Source: Bacillus sp. CECT 9360 (GTDB lineage Bacteria > Bacillota > Bacilli > Bacillales > DSM-1321). From it: 64,000 nucleotides of DNA. The translations under genes were made by a program, and so were the position numbers. Below, piece after piece: positions 32,137 to 41,196 of this stretch. The DNA lies in the NCBI RefSeq assembly GCF_918741275.1, contig NZ_CAKKNA010000015.1, positions 21,920 through 85,919 on the forward strand, in the 5' to 3' direction. Position 1 is the stretch's first letter, and each line of letters starts with the position of its first letter. The notes under the pieces are model-generated. The model searched no databases, had not been told where the DNA came from, and saw nothing but the letters and a program-made list of their open reading frames with translations.

Positions 32137-32927
32137 CGCTGCTTCTCCTCCCATTTGATCAAAGGAGCCACCCGTTCAGAAATCAAACGGTAGCCTTCCT
32201 GGTTTGGATGGAATTTATCCGTATATAAATAGTCATTAACCGATAGTTGAAATAAGTCGAAGGTAGGAACGAAAACCGTTTTTGGAAAACTTGAACTCGC
32301 AGCCTCGCCTTGATAATTCCACTCCCTGACGACCTTACTCGTTTCACTGCCGTCTTCCAGTTCGATAAAGGGATTATACAGGCCAAGGTAGAAAATCGTC
32401 GCCTCGCTGTTTGCTTTGCGGATATCTGTAAAAATCGAATGGAGGTTGCGGACATATTCAGACTGGTATTTACCTATTTCATTAGGGTTGCGATCCATAA
32501 GGGTTTGCCCTCCTTGAAATAAATCATTTCCGCCGATCGTAATCAAAATCGTGTCTGCCGCAGCCAACTGGCGTTGTACCTCGCTTTGCTTGACCTGTTC
32601 CCTTAGTTCCCCTGAAGTCTGGCCGTTTATTCCAAGATTTTGCAGTGTCACCTCATTTTCAAAGCGATCCTGAATGTCCTCTGTAACAAGCCCGACATAT
32701 CCTTTTCCTGTTTCATCACCAGTACCTCTTGTCAATGAATCCCCTAATGCCACGATAGTAAACTCCCGGTTGTCCATTTCCTGGACATGACTGGTATCTT
32801 TATTCTCTATTTCACCTTCTGAATGTTCTCCGTAATAATCCTGAACCGCCCATCCAAAACCGAAAAGCCATAATACTCCGAATAAAATAGACAGGATGGT
32901 GACGATTTTCACTGTACTTCTACGCAG
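32133..32927 (-). CDS. SGNH/GDSL-family lipase or esterase, membrane-anchored
   Basis: About 264 residues. An N-terminal hydrophobic helix (IVTILSILFGVLWLFGFGWAV) is followed by an SGNH hydrolase domain: Ser in VALGDSLTRGTGD, Gly in NLGINGQTSGEL, Asn in ITIGGNDLF and Asp/His in YTDKFHPNQEGYR. Like Bacillus YpmR. The start is uncertain: a promoter (32950-32977) lies inside the longer open frame, so translation probably begins at a CTG (32927) or TTG (32936) next to GGGAG. First gene of an operon with the ABC-2 transporter. Confidence 0.85.
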   Translation of the reverse strand: MRRSTVKIVTILSILFGVLWLFGFGWAVQDYYGEHSEGEIENKDTSHVQEMDNREFTIVALGDSLTRGTGDETGKGYVGLVTEDIQDRFENEVTLQNLGINGQTSGELREQVKQSEVQRQLAAADTILITIGGNDLFQGGQTLMDRNPNEIGKYQSEYVRNLHSIFTDIRKANSEATIFYLGLYNPFIELEDGSETSKVVREWNYQGEAASSSFPKTVFVPTFDLFQLSVNDYLYTDKFHPNQEGYRLISERVAPLIKWEEKQR

Positions 32928-32949
32928 AATGATCAACTCCCGACAGTTT

Positions 32950-32977
32950 ATAATACAACCATTAAAACATAATTCAA
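32950..32977 (-). promoter_or_regulatory. Sigma-A-like promoter of the SGNH/ABC-2 operon
   Basis: TTGAAT (32972-32977), 16 bp, TATTAT (32950-32955) on the minus strand. It lies within the 5' extension of the open frame, which argues for a start codon further downstream. Confidence 0.55.
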
Positions 32978-33016
32978 CACCAAATGAAAAATTTGTTATC
33001 CGCAAAATAAACATAA

Positions 33017-33050
33017 AAAAAACCAGCCCCCGTTACAGAGACTGGTTTTG
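33017..33050 (-). terminator. Terminator after the first 6S-like RNA copy
   Basis: AAAACCAG pairs with CTGGTTTT, followed by a T-run on the minus strand, directly downstream of the RNA copy. Confidence 0.8.
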
Positions 33051-33055
33051 TTTAC

Positions 33056-33250
33056 AAATATGTAAGCCGCATTTGCCGTAGCCAACTAAGAAAGTTTTAA
33101 ACCACCACTTCTCAAAGTGGGTGTTTGCAGAAACGTTCCTGTATATCCTTTATCCGTGATAAAGGCCCGCCATTCCGGTTTCAATATAAAACTCCCTATT
33201 ACAGCTTAAAGGTTAAAACTTTATTATGCTATACGAACAATGCAGCTTAT
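33056..33250 (-). ncRNA. 6S-like structured RNA, copy 1
   Basis: A ~195-nt transcript predicted from a promoter TTGCCA (33280-33285), 17 bp, TAATAT (33257-33262). Its 5' end (ATAAGCTGCATTGTTCGTA) pairs with its 3' end (TACGGCAAATGCGGCTTA) in a long closing stem. Inside, AGGGAGTTTTA pairs with TAAAACTTTCTT, and two hairpins are perfect (CCTTTATC/GATAAAGG; CACTT/AAGTG). Size, paired ends, and an A-T-rich 5' bubble strand AAAGTTTTAACC fit 6S RNA, the inhibitor of housekeeping RNA polymerase. The 6S name is my inference; the existence of a structured RNA gene is stronger. Confidence 0.65.
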
Positions 33251-33398
33251 ATAGTTATATTACAGGAAAGATGAGCAAATGGCAAGAAGAAGGTTCTTCC
33301 AAAAGTCATTCCCCAGAAGAGTTTAGACTCATTTTTTACTTTTTTAAGTACGTTCCCTACAGTTAAATTGGTAAGTCATATATCAGGATTTTATTTAA

Positions 33399-33593
33399 AA
33401 ATATGTAAGCCGCACTTGCCGTAGCCAACTAAGAAAGTTTTAAACCACCACTCCTCAAAGTGGGTGTTTGCAGAAACGTTCCTGTATATCCTTTATCCGT
33501 GATAAAGGCTCGCCATTCCGGTTTCAATATAAAACTCCCTATTACAGCTTAAAGGTTAAAACTTTATTATGCTATACGAACAACGCAGCTTAT
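33399..33593 (-). ncRNA. 6S-like structured RNA, copy 2
   Basis: A second copy 343 bp away, with its own promoter TTGTTA (33623-33628), 17 bp, TAATAT (33600-33605). It differs from copy 1 at only four or five positions within the RNA. Two of the changes fall in opposite strands of the closing stem (GCATTG to GCGTTG; GCAAATGC to GCAAGTGC) and both keep pairing through G-U wobble. The duplicated block runs from 33399 to 33661 and includes the last 13 bp of the adjoining coding gene, showing how the duplication arose. Confidence 0.65.
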
Positions 33594-33648
33594 ATAGTTA
33601 TATTACAGGAAATATGCTCAGGTAACAAGAAGAAGGTTCTTCCAAATG

Positions 33649-33981
33649 TCATTCCCCAGAACGCTTTTCCATCAATTTTTTCACCTTATCAGTCGGTTCC
33701 CAACAATTAAACTGATAGGTCGTATGAGTATTATAACCAAGACGCGAACAAAAATAACTCATCTTGCCTTCTTTTTTCTCAGCGCGAAAATGTATGCAGG
33801 TTGCACAGCAATGGTAGTTCATATAACCATTCCCCTCACTATTTGAAACCCAGGAGCCGAGAGAACCATACTTCATAGCTTTCTGACTCAGATATCTTTG
33901 TATATGCCGGAGCTTACACCGCGGTTCATCCATTGTTGCTTCTGTTTCATTATCGCTTTTTTCCGCTGTTTTGTCAGCCAT
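33649..33981 (-). CDS. Cys-rich hypothetical protein (possible zinc binding)
   Basis: A 110-residue cytosolic protein. The C-terminal half holds YHCCATCIHFRAEKK, FCSRLGY and FNCWEPTDKV, a spaced Cys/His set (CC-x2-C...C...C) that looks like a zinc site. Family not recognised. Its 3' end is the source of the duplicated fragment that also flanks 6S-like copy 1. Confidence 0.75.
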   Translation of the reverse strand: MADKTAEKSDNETEATMDEPRCKLRHIQRYLSQKAMKYGSLGSWVSNSEGNGYMNYHCCATCIHFRAEKKEGKMSYFCSRLGYNTHTTYQFNCWEPTDKVKKLMEKRSGE

Positions 33982-34191
33982 TTTTGTCCCATATATTGCT
34001 AGCAGATCATGCCATACACTGATAATTGCGCAGTTGCCCTCTTTGCATACTATATTATAAGGCTTTTCGGCTGCTGCCCGGGAGGCACAGCTTATTCAGG
34101 TCATATTAATATTTCAAAAATTTAATTATCTCTACTGTTTATCAAAGTTTTCATGTATTGTAAATATAAAAAAAGCTATAGGAGAGAAAGA

Positions 34192-34713
34192 ATGGAGACC
34201 TCATCATTTTTAACTAAAGTGCTCGACACCGAAGATGCGGAGCAATATGTGCAGCTCCGTTTAAAAGCCTTACAGGAAAGCCCTGAAAATTTTCTGGTCA
34301 CCTATCAAGAAACCATAGAGCAGGCAGATCTTCTGCAGAGCTTTCAGGAACGTTTGAGGCCGACAAATCAAGCCTTTACGATGGGTATTTTTGATGAAGA
34401 ACAATTAGTGAGCATCGCAACATTAGTAAGGGATTCGCGAGTGAAAGTACTGCATAAAGCGGGTTTGATGGCTGTCTATACAGACCCGGCATACAGAAAA
34501 AAAGGGCTTTCAAAACAGCTGGTCAGAACGATTATGGAGAAAGCCAAGGAAATGGAAGGAATAGAGCAGATTTATCTAACGGTGGTTAAGACGAATAAAG
34601 TGGCAACCTCCCTTTATCAATCATTAGGATTTCATACATATGGAATAGAAAAACATGCTATGAAATGGAATGGCCGCTATTATGATGAAGATCACATGGT
34701 TCTTTTCCTTTAA
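34192..34713 (+). CDS. GNAT family N-acetyltransferase
   Basis: A 173-residue GNAT protein. The acetyl-CoA motif is LMAVYTDPAYRKKGLSKQLVRTIMEKA (R-K-K-G-L), followed by the C-terminal KVATSLYQSLGFHTYG typical of the family. ATG at 34192 follows AGGAGAG; 13 upstream in-frame residues are not expected to be translated. Substrate unknown. Confidence 0.9.
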   Translation: METSSFLTKVLDTEDAEQYVQLRLKALQESPENFLVTYQETIEQADLLQSFQERLRPTNQAFTMGIFDEEQLVSIATLVRDSRVKVLHKAGLMAVYTDPAYRKKGLSKQLVRTIMEKAKEMEGIEQIYLTVVKTNKVATSLYQSLGFHTYGIEKHAMKWNGRYYDEDHMVLFL

Positions 34714-34715
34714 AC

Positions 34716-34753
34716 TAAAAAAGCTGTCTGGTTGAGTACCAGGCAGCTTTTTG
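34716..34753. terminator. Bidirectional terminator
   Basis: AAAAAGCTGTCTGG pairs with CCAGGCAGCTTTTT (one bulge), between convergent genes. Confidence 0.85.
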
Positions 34754-34762
34754 CGTTATAAA

Positions 34763-35935
34763 TTAAGGAATCCAATGAAAGTCTTTCTCCATTTTAATCA
34801 GCCATAAAGTCAGAAGGATACCCATCAGCGACAGGATGCCAAAAAAGAGATAGACGCTATAGATATCCATCTTTTCCAGGATAATTCCGCCCGTAAAGGT
34901 ACTGAACCAGTTTCCTAGTCCATTGCCAATTGCGGAATACACAGTCACAGCCGTCACGGTTATATGCTGCGGGGTGATACGCCTTATATATTGCAGACCT
35001 GCTGGGATGAACAGTCCAAGTGAAAATCCCTGGATGATCGAAGTTGCATAGATAATCTCCAAGCCTGGCTGTGTAACATAAAAAATCCACCTTACTAAAG
35101 AAGCGATGCCGGCTATCAGCGCAATCGGCAACAGGCCCAATTTCCTGATCCAGCTTCCTGCAATCCGCATAAACGGAATTTCTGATAATACAGCGAGCAA
35201 AAAGGCGATGCCGATGCCGGTATATGTACCACCCCTTGCTTCAACGAACAGACCATAATATACGTTGTTCGCGAGGTTAGGCCCGAAAATCAGGAATGTG
35301 ACAGCAAGAAAAATTAAAAATCGTTTAATTCTAAACAGTTCCTTAATGCCGTGTGTAATCTTTAATTTTGCCGACTCGTTTTCCTTCGGAAGACGGAGTG
35401 CCAGCAGAGATCCAATCGTCAAGGCGATAAAGGTCGCATAAAAAATCACCGTCGGTCCGAGATCAGTCTCGGATAGGCGCCCCATAATAAATACGGCAAT
35501 CCCAAACCCAAGCGATCCAAACAATCGTATATTCCCGTAATTGGCTTTGACCTTGCTTGTATACTGCAACGAGATACTATCTGACACAGGAATCATCGCA
35601 CTTTGAAAAATTCCGAATAAAACGGCTACACCCAGGATTAAATAATATTGATCAAAGAACAAATACCCTAACGCAAAGACCCCTGCCAACAGAGTTGTTA
35701 TCGAGAGTATTTTCGTCGGTTTCCCCGTCCAGTCGCAAAACATGCCCCACAGCGGCTGAAACACAATCATAATCACCGGTCCGACTGACATGATCGTACC
35801 GATTTGGTACCCGTTTAATTTCTCGACTTCACTTAAGTAAACACTCAACAAAGGGGTCAGGCTTCCCAATGCAAAAAAGGAAAACAAATAATATCCCTGT
35901 AAATTCAAAAGGTTGAACCTAATATGTTTATCCAA
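34763..35935 (-). CDS. MFS transporter, YwbF-like
   Basis: A 390-residue twelve-helix permease of the MFS_1-like/nucleoside-H+ symporter group. It opens NLLNLQGYYLFSFFALGSLTPLLSVYL and has the motif QPLWGMFCDWTGKPTKI after helix 2. Resembles Bacillus YwbF. Substrate unknown. Monocistronic. Confidence 0.85.
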   Translation of the reverse strand: MDKHIRFNLLNLQGYYLFSFFALGSLTPLLSVYLSEVEKLNGYQIGTIMSVGPVIMIVFQPLWGMFCDWTGKPTKILSITTLLAGVFALGYLFFDQYYLILGVAVLFGIFQSAMIPVSDSISLQYTSKVKANYGNIRLFGSLGFGIAVFIMGRLSETDLGPTVIFYATFIALTIGSLLALRLPKENESAKLKITHGIKELFRIKRFLIFLAVTFLIFGPNLANNVYYGLFVEARGGTYTGIGIAFLLAVLSEIPFMRIAGSWIRKLGLLPIALIAGIASLVRWIFYVTQPGLEIIYATSIIQGFSLGLFIPAGLQYIRRITPQHITVTAVTVYSAIGNGLGNWFSTFTGGIILEKMDIYSVYLFFGILSLMGILLTLWLIKMEKDFHWIP

Positions 35936-36029
35936 GACTATGTATCCTCCACGTTGTTCATCTATTATTCAAATTAGCATAATCCCACAACAAAAGCTAT
36001 GCAAAAAAATTGTCCACGCAGCGGAGCAA

Positions 36030-36072
36030 ATAAAGAAAGAAGCTGAACCATTGTTGGTCCAGCTTCTTTCTG
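36030..36072 (-). terminator. Terminator of the Glu-rich lipoprotein gene
   Basis: AGAAAGAAGCTGgAcC pairs with GtTCAGCTTCTTTCT, directly after the gene on the minus strand. Confidence 0.85.
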
Positions 36073-36078
36073 CTATAT

Positions 36079-36264
36079 TTATTGGCCTTCTTCTTCGGTT
36101 TCCTCTTCTGTACCTTCTTCAGTGCCTTCCTCAGTACCCTCTTCTGTTTCCGTTTCCTCTGTATTTGAATCTTCTGTCTCGGAATCCTCGCTGCAACCAG
36201 TGGCAACACCTACTAACATGAAAGCAGACATTAAAGCTAATAGCCAATGTTTCAGATTTTTCAT
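36079..36264 (-). CDS. Small Glu/Thr-rich lipoprotein
   Basis: A 61-residue lipoprotein. Signal peptide MKNLKHWLLALMSAFMLVG, lipobox VATGC (Cys about 24), then an acidic tail almost wholly of Glu, Thr, Ser, Asp and Gly (repeated TEEG). ATG at 36264 follows GAGGAGG. Probably a lipid-anchored, strongly anionic surface peptide; the simple-sequence tail could vary in length between strains. Confidence 0.75.
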   Translation of the reverse strand: MKNLKHWLLALMSAFMLVGVATGCSEDSETEDSNTEETETEEGTEEGTEEGTEEETEEEGQ

Positions 36265-36462
36265 TTTTTCCTTTGCCTCCTCGATAGTTCCATTTTGGAT
36301 TACAAAACTATCATACAAGTTTTTGGGCAAAAAAGAAGATGAATCACCCATTCTTAACTATTGTTTACCATTTCTTTAAATGAGCTTGATTTTTTTATAT
36401 AACATTAAAAAAACTCGGTACTATTGTGCGATTCTTTTTCTGAAAGCAGGTCCCAACTGCCC

Positions 36463-36490
36463 AAAAAACAGGGACGTCACCATCCCTGTT
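36463..36490 (-). terminator. Terminator of the histidine kinase gene
   Basis: AAACAGGGA-tggtgacg-TCCCTGTTTTTT on the minus strand, just after the kinase stop. Confidence 0.85.
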
Positions 36491-36501
36491 TACAATCAAA
36501 A

Positions 36502-38658
36502 CTATGCACTCTTAGCAGGAAGCAAAATGCTAAAACTCGTGCCTTTATTAAGTTCGCTTTCGACAAAGACCCGGCCGTTATGGCTCTCGATTATTTTAAA
36601 GCTTACCATCAATCCCAGGCCGTTACCGGTTTTCTTCGTTGTATAAAACGGTTCGCCAAGCCTTTTTATTTTATCCGCTGGTATGCCTACCCCTGTGTCA
36701 ACGATTGATATTTGAACTTCTCCCTCTTTTAGCTCTATGCTCACCTGAAGGTTGCCGCCATTCGGCATAGCATCCATGCCATTTTTCAAGAAATTCAGGA
36801 ATACTTGCTTTAAGCGATTTTCATCACACGAAACAAGAATCTCCTCTTCCTTGCAATCGAAATGTAAATAGACATTTCTTTTCCTTGCTTCGAATTCTAG
36901 CAATGAAAGCACATTTCGAACGACCGGGACGATATTCTTCGTCTCGAGATTCACAGTCTGCGGCTTTGCAAGCACCATAAAATCCTCTACAATATCATTC
37001 ACGCGCTCGATTTCGTCGAGGATAATGTCGAGAAACTCTTGCCGCTGCGGATCGTTCTCATCCAACTGAAGGAATTCAGCATATCCTTTCATCGATGTTA
37101 ATGGGTTCCTGATCTCATGGGCGACTCCTGCCGCAAGCTGTCCAACTGCTGCCAACTTATCCTGGCGGCGAAGAGCTTCCTCAGTCTTCTTCCGTTCGGT
37201 AATATCATTTCTGATTGCAAGGTATTGATAAGGCTTTCCCTCATTCCCCAAGAAAGGAACGATTGTCGTATCGACCCAGTAATAGGAACCGTCCTTAGCC
37301 CGATTGCGGACCTCCCCTTTCCAGACCCTGCCGCTGGCAATCGTTTTCCAAAGGTCTGCAAAGAAGGCTTTTGGATGGTACCCGGAATTCAATATGTTGT
37401 GATTACGGCCAATTAACTCTTCGCGATTGTACCCGGAGATATCACAAAACTTTTTATTAACCCGGGTGATGGTCCCCTTTGCATCCGTAAAGGCCACAAT
37501 GGAAGATTGATCAAGCGCATAATGGATATCGCTAACTTCTTTCAATGATTCCTTTAAGTCCTCTTCGACTTTTTTCCTGGCGGTAATATCCGTCCGGATC
37601 GCAATATACTGATACGGTTTGCCATCTGACATAAATGGAACAATCGTCGTATCAACCCAATACAAGGAACCATCCTTGGCCCGATTGCAAATTTCCCCTT
37701 TCCAGGTATGCCCCTTGGTGATGGTTTGCCAAAGCTCCGTAAAAAAATTCTTTGGGTGATAACCAGAGTTGATAATGGAATGATTCTGGCCAAGCAGCTC
37801 ATCCTCGCTATATTGGGATATTTCCTGGAATTTATCGTTCACAAACGTAATAATCCCTTTTGAGTCCGTGATGGCCACAATGGCCGACTGGTCGAGAGCA
37901 GAACGGATATCTCTGACATGCTGATCACTTCTTGCAAGACGCCTGCTTATAATCGCGCTTGAGCCCAGCAGCCCTGCCAATATGACGATAGACATAAATA
38001 GAACTAAATATACGATAAAGGGTGTGTCATTGACCAGCTGATTAACCGTTCTAACCGGTGTATTAGCGGGAAGGGCCCTTTGCAATAACAGATGTCCTTG
38101 TGCAATTGCACCTGTCATGATAAAGGTGGAAACCGGCTTAAACCAGAGACGATTGGCTGTTCCCATTCGGTTCCCATAAAACAAAATCATAAGCGCAAAT
38201 AAAAATAATGTAAAAATGATGGCAAAAGTCACGATTAGCATCATTATTTGAAGCTCGAGGCTGTAGTTTAATGAATACATTCCAATCACATAATTGGAAA
38301 GCAGTGCAAAGGTAAGCAACAGACTGCAAATGACTACATTAGACAAACGGAGCTTTTCTGCAGTAACCGTGAAAAAGCCCATCGCAGTCAACGCAATTCC
38401 CAGAACGATCGATAAAATGGCAACCGGCAAATTATAGGTAGCCGCGCCACTCATGTCGAAGGCCAGAACTCCCAAAAAGTTCAAAGTCCAAATTCCGATT
38501 TCCATAGAAAAACTTGCTCCAAGAAAGAGGAATCTCTTATTTCGCTCTGCAGTTTGCAGCATTGTTAACAAATCAAGCGCAGTATAGGTAGCGATAAAAG
38601 TTAAGATGATTGCCACCAATAATAAAATCGGATTGGAGGATACAATACTAGCGTCCAT
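36502..38658 (-). CDS. Membrane-bound PAS sensor histidine kinase
   Basis: A 718-residue kinase. The N-terminal ~245 residues hold seven hydrophobic helices (MHYT/7TM-like; MEIGIWTLNFLGVLAFD stands where MHYT proteins have their metal-binding M-H-Y-T). Two near-identical PAS-PAC domains follow (about 260-370 and 385-495), with YWVDTTIVPF repeated, then HisKA with the phosphorylated His near 514 (GVAHEIRNPLTSMKGY) and an HATPase domain (NFLKNGMDAMPNGG, VDTGVGIP). ATG at 38658 is 6 nt after AAAGGTG. No response regulator is adjacent. In Bacillus, kinases with this end (AHEIRNPLT) often feed Spo0F, which is inference. Confidence 0.9.
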   Translation of the reverse strand: MDASIVSSNPILLLVAIILTFIATYTALDLLTMLQTAERNKRFLFLGASFSMEIGIWTLNFLGVLAFDMSGAATYNLPVAILSIVLGIALTAMGFFTVTAEKLRLSNVVICSLLLTFALLSNYVIGMYSLNYSLELQIMMLIVTFAIIFTLFLFALMILFYGNRMGTANRLWFKPVSTFIMTGAIAQGHLLLQRALPANTPVRTVNQLVNDTPFIVYLVLFMSIVILAGLLGSSAIISRRLARSDQHVRDIRSALDQSAIVAITDSKGIITFVNDKFQEISQYSEDELLGQNHSIINSGYHPKNFFTELWQTITKGHTWKGEICNRAKDGSLYWVDTTIVPFMSDGKPYQYIAIRTDITARKKVEEDLKESLKEVSDIHYALDQSSIVAFTDAKGTITRVNKKFCDISGYNREELIGRNHNILNSGYHPKAFFADLWKTIASGRVWKGEVRNRAKDGSYYWVDTTIVPFLGNEGKPYQYLAIRNDITERKKTEEALRRQDKLAAVGQLAAGVAHEIRNPLTSMKGYAEFLQLDENDPQRQEFLDIILDEIERVNDIVEDFMVLAKPQTVNLETKNIVPVVRNVLSLLEFEARKRNVYLHFDCKEEEILVSCDENRLKQVFLNFLKNGMDAMPNGGNLQVSIELKEGEVQISIVDTGVGIPADKIKRLGEPFYTTKKTGNGLGLMVSFKIIESHNGRVFVESELNKGTSFSILLPAKSA

Positions 38659-38808
38659 TAACAACACCTTTCTCTAGCAAGACTTCAATCATACTAAAAT
38701 AATCTTAGCCTATTTAAAGAAAGACAACAATACATGTGAGAATAATTGTTCACACGTCGGCCACACTTTTGAGTACTTTTCTATATAACTTCTGGTATAA
38801 TTTTCTAT

Positions 38809-41097
38809 TTATATAATCGTGAAGCTGCTCCAATTCTCGGGAAGCATTTTTTTATATTTGTTCGTCAAGAACCGATCATCCGCTAAAACGATAAGTCCGT
38901 GGTCGTCTTCCGAACGAATAAGCCTGCCACCTGCTTGGAGCACTTTGTTCATCCCGGGATAGACATAGGCATAATCAAAGCCGTTTTTTCCTTTCGATTC
39001 GAAATAGTTCTTGATAATATCCCGTTCCAGTCCAATCTGCGGCATCCCGACTCCGACTATAACTACTCCGCTCAATCGATCGCCTTTTAAATCAATCCCT
39101 TCTGAAAAAATGCCTCCCATCACCGCGAACCCGATGAGGATCGATTCGTTCCCTGGCTCAAATGCCGCTAGAAAAGCAGTTCTTGCTGCGTCATCCATAG
39201 CCGGGTTTTGGATGATTGTTTGGAACCTGCCATCCTGGTTAAAATCTTCAAATACCTGGTTCATGTAGCGGTAAGAAGGAAAAAAGACAAGATAGTTCCC
39301 GGTTCGCCCGGTCAAAAGGGACTGAAGCATCGCTACAAGATCTTTTTTCGATGACTCCCGGTTACGGTATCGGGTGGAAACCTTTTTAATATATACTTCA
39401 TTTTGTTCAGGCGAGAATGGCGATGAGATCGAAATAGAATAGTCGCTCTCTTCCCCGCCGAGCATGTCAATAAAAAACGAAAGCGGGCTGAGCGTAGCCG
39501 AAAAATGGATGGCCGTTCGATACCTTTTTGAAGTTTTCTTTAGTAATTCTGATGGATCCAGACAGAAGATTTTTAACATCATCTCTTTACGGCTGATTTC
39601 TGTATAGACAGTGAAGCGTTCATCATATAACCCGGAAATCCGGATGAAATTCTGGGCGCTGAAATAGGCTTCCAGCAATTCCTGATTATCTGCGTCATTC
39701 TGTGGGTTCAACAACAGATATTGTTCCGCCGCGTCAGTAAATTGCTCCAAAAGTTCGAAAAGATCTTCCGGAATGCCGGTCAATTCGATCACTTTTTCGG
39801 ATTCACTTCGTTTTTTTAGATCAATAAAAAATTGATTAATCTTGTTGGATGTCGTAAATATTTCTGCATGTTTATCTTTATATTGTCTTTTTAGCTGTAG
39901 AAAAACGGACTTTAATAACTCTGCTGAAAACATGCTTCTTGCCCGGTCTACCAGATTGTGGGCTTCGTCCACTAGCAAGATCGTCTTTTTCTTTTGTTCC
40001 TCCATAAGGCGCTGCAGCGAAACTCTCGGGTCGAAAACATAATTATAATCACAAATAATCGCATCGCTGACATATGCAAGATCCAATGAAAACTCAAACG
40101 GACAGAGTTTTTGCTTCCGGGCGTAACTCTCGATTGTTTCCCTGGAGATAACATTCTCATTTTTCAAAATATCGAGAAGAGCCGGATTCACCCGGTCATA
40201 ATAACCGTCCGCAAATTCGCATTGCGCTTTGCCGCAAACAGTAGTTTCTTGAAAGCAGATCTTTTCTTTAGCGGTAATCGTGACCGTCTTTATGGACAGA
40301 CCGTTTTCGACAAGTAACGAGAAAGCATCTTCGGCGGCCTGTCTCGTGGTTGTTCGGGCCGTTACGTATAATAATTTTTCAAGTACCCCTTCTCCTACCG
40401 CTTTTAATGACGGGAAAATCGTGGATACCGTCTTTCCTATACCGGTTGGCGCATTTGCAAATAAGCTCTTTCCTTCGGCAATGGTTTTATATACGGCGCC
40501 AGCAAGCTTCCTTTGCCCCTTGCGATAGCCTTCAAATGGAAACTCCGCACTCTGAAAACTGGCATTTCTCTCCGCTATATGCACGACCTGCCAGTGGGCA
40601 AACTCGTAGTAACCTTCCGCCATAAGCCGAATAAACAGACGCAGTTCTTCCATTGTATATGTTTGCTTGAATCGTATGATTTGTTCTGTATCAACCTGCA
40701 CATATGTCAGCTGCACATTTATTTCTTGGATTCCGTGATCAATCGCATACATATACGCATAGCATTTTGCCTGGGCCCAATGTACGGGATAGCTGTCTTC
40801 AGTTATGAGTTCCAATTCACCTGAGGTTGATTTTATTTCATCGATCGTAACGATCCCGTCATGAAATAAAAGACCGTCACACCTTCCTTCGATATGAAAC
40901 TGAATATCCCGGTATGGGAAAATCGTCTGCAGGAAGAGTTCTTTTTGGTCCGTCTTCGCATACTGTCTTTGAATTTTTTGATGGACTTTTGTTCCCTCCG
41001 CCATGGAGGTGTTCGTCCTGAAACGTAAATCAATGCTGCCGCTCCTGTGGACATATTCAACTAAAGCCCTGACTGAGATCCGATATTCATGAATCAT
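38809..41097 (-). CDS. Nuclease-helicase: PD-(D/E)XK domain plus XPD/DinG-type DNA helicase
   Basis: A 762-residue protein. An N-terminal Cas4/RecB-like PD-(D/E)XK nuclease region (GRCDGLLFHDGIVTIDEIKST, QAKCYAYMYA) precedes a superfamily 2 helicase with Walker A ANAPTGIGKTVSTIFP. The four Fe-S cysteines lie within CFQETTVCGKAQC ... KLCPF, the DEAH box is LLVDEAHNLVDRA, and motif VI is QAGGRLIRSEDDHG. Such 5'-3' helicases resolve DNA damage structures. ATG at 41097 follows GGGTG. It overlaps the divergent YitT gene's promoter. Confidence 0.9.
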   Translation of the reverse strand: MIHEYRISVRALVEYVHRSGSIDLRFRTNTSMAEGTKVHQKIQRQYAKTDQKELFLQTIFPYRDIQFHIEGRCDGLLFHDGIVTIDEIKSTSGELELITEDSYPVHWAQAKCYAYMYAIDHGIQEINVQLTYVQVDTEQIIRFKQTYTMEELRLFIRLMAEGYYEFAHWQVVHIAERNASFQSAEFPFEGYRKGQRKLAGAVYKTIAEGKSLFANAPTGIGKTVSTIFPSLKAVGEGVLEKLLYVTARTTTRQAAEDAFSLLVENGLSIKTVTITAKEKICFQETTVCGKAQCEFADGYYDRVNPALLDILKNENVISRETIESYARKQKLCPFEFSLDLAYVSDAIICDYNYVFDPRVSLQRLMEEQKKKTILLVDEAHNLVDRARSMFSAELLKSVFLQLKRQYKDKHAEIFTTSNKINQFFIDLKKRSESEKVIELTGIPEDLFELLEQFTDAAEQYLLLNPQNDADNQELLEAYFSAQNFIRISGLYDERFTVYTEISRKEMMLKIFCLDPSELLKKTSKRYRTAIHFSATLSPLSFFIDMLGGEESDYSISISSPFSPEQNEVYIKKVSTRYRNRESSKKDLVAMLQSLLTGRTGNYLVFFPSYRYMNQVFEDFNQDGRFQTIIQNPAMDDAARTAFLAAFEPGNESILIGFAVMGGIFSEGIDLKGDRLSGVVIVGVGMPQIGLERDIIKNYFESKGKNGFDYAYVYPGMNKVLQAGGRLIRSEDDHGLIVLADDRFLTNKYKKMLPENWSSFTII

Positions 41098-41196
41098 GAC
41101 ATCACCCAACTTTTAAATATATTTCCTATTAAAACATATAAATTGGAAACAATATATGGCATGAGTTTTAAAACAGTAATAATCCTGGAGGGATCT

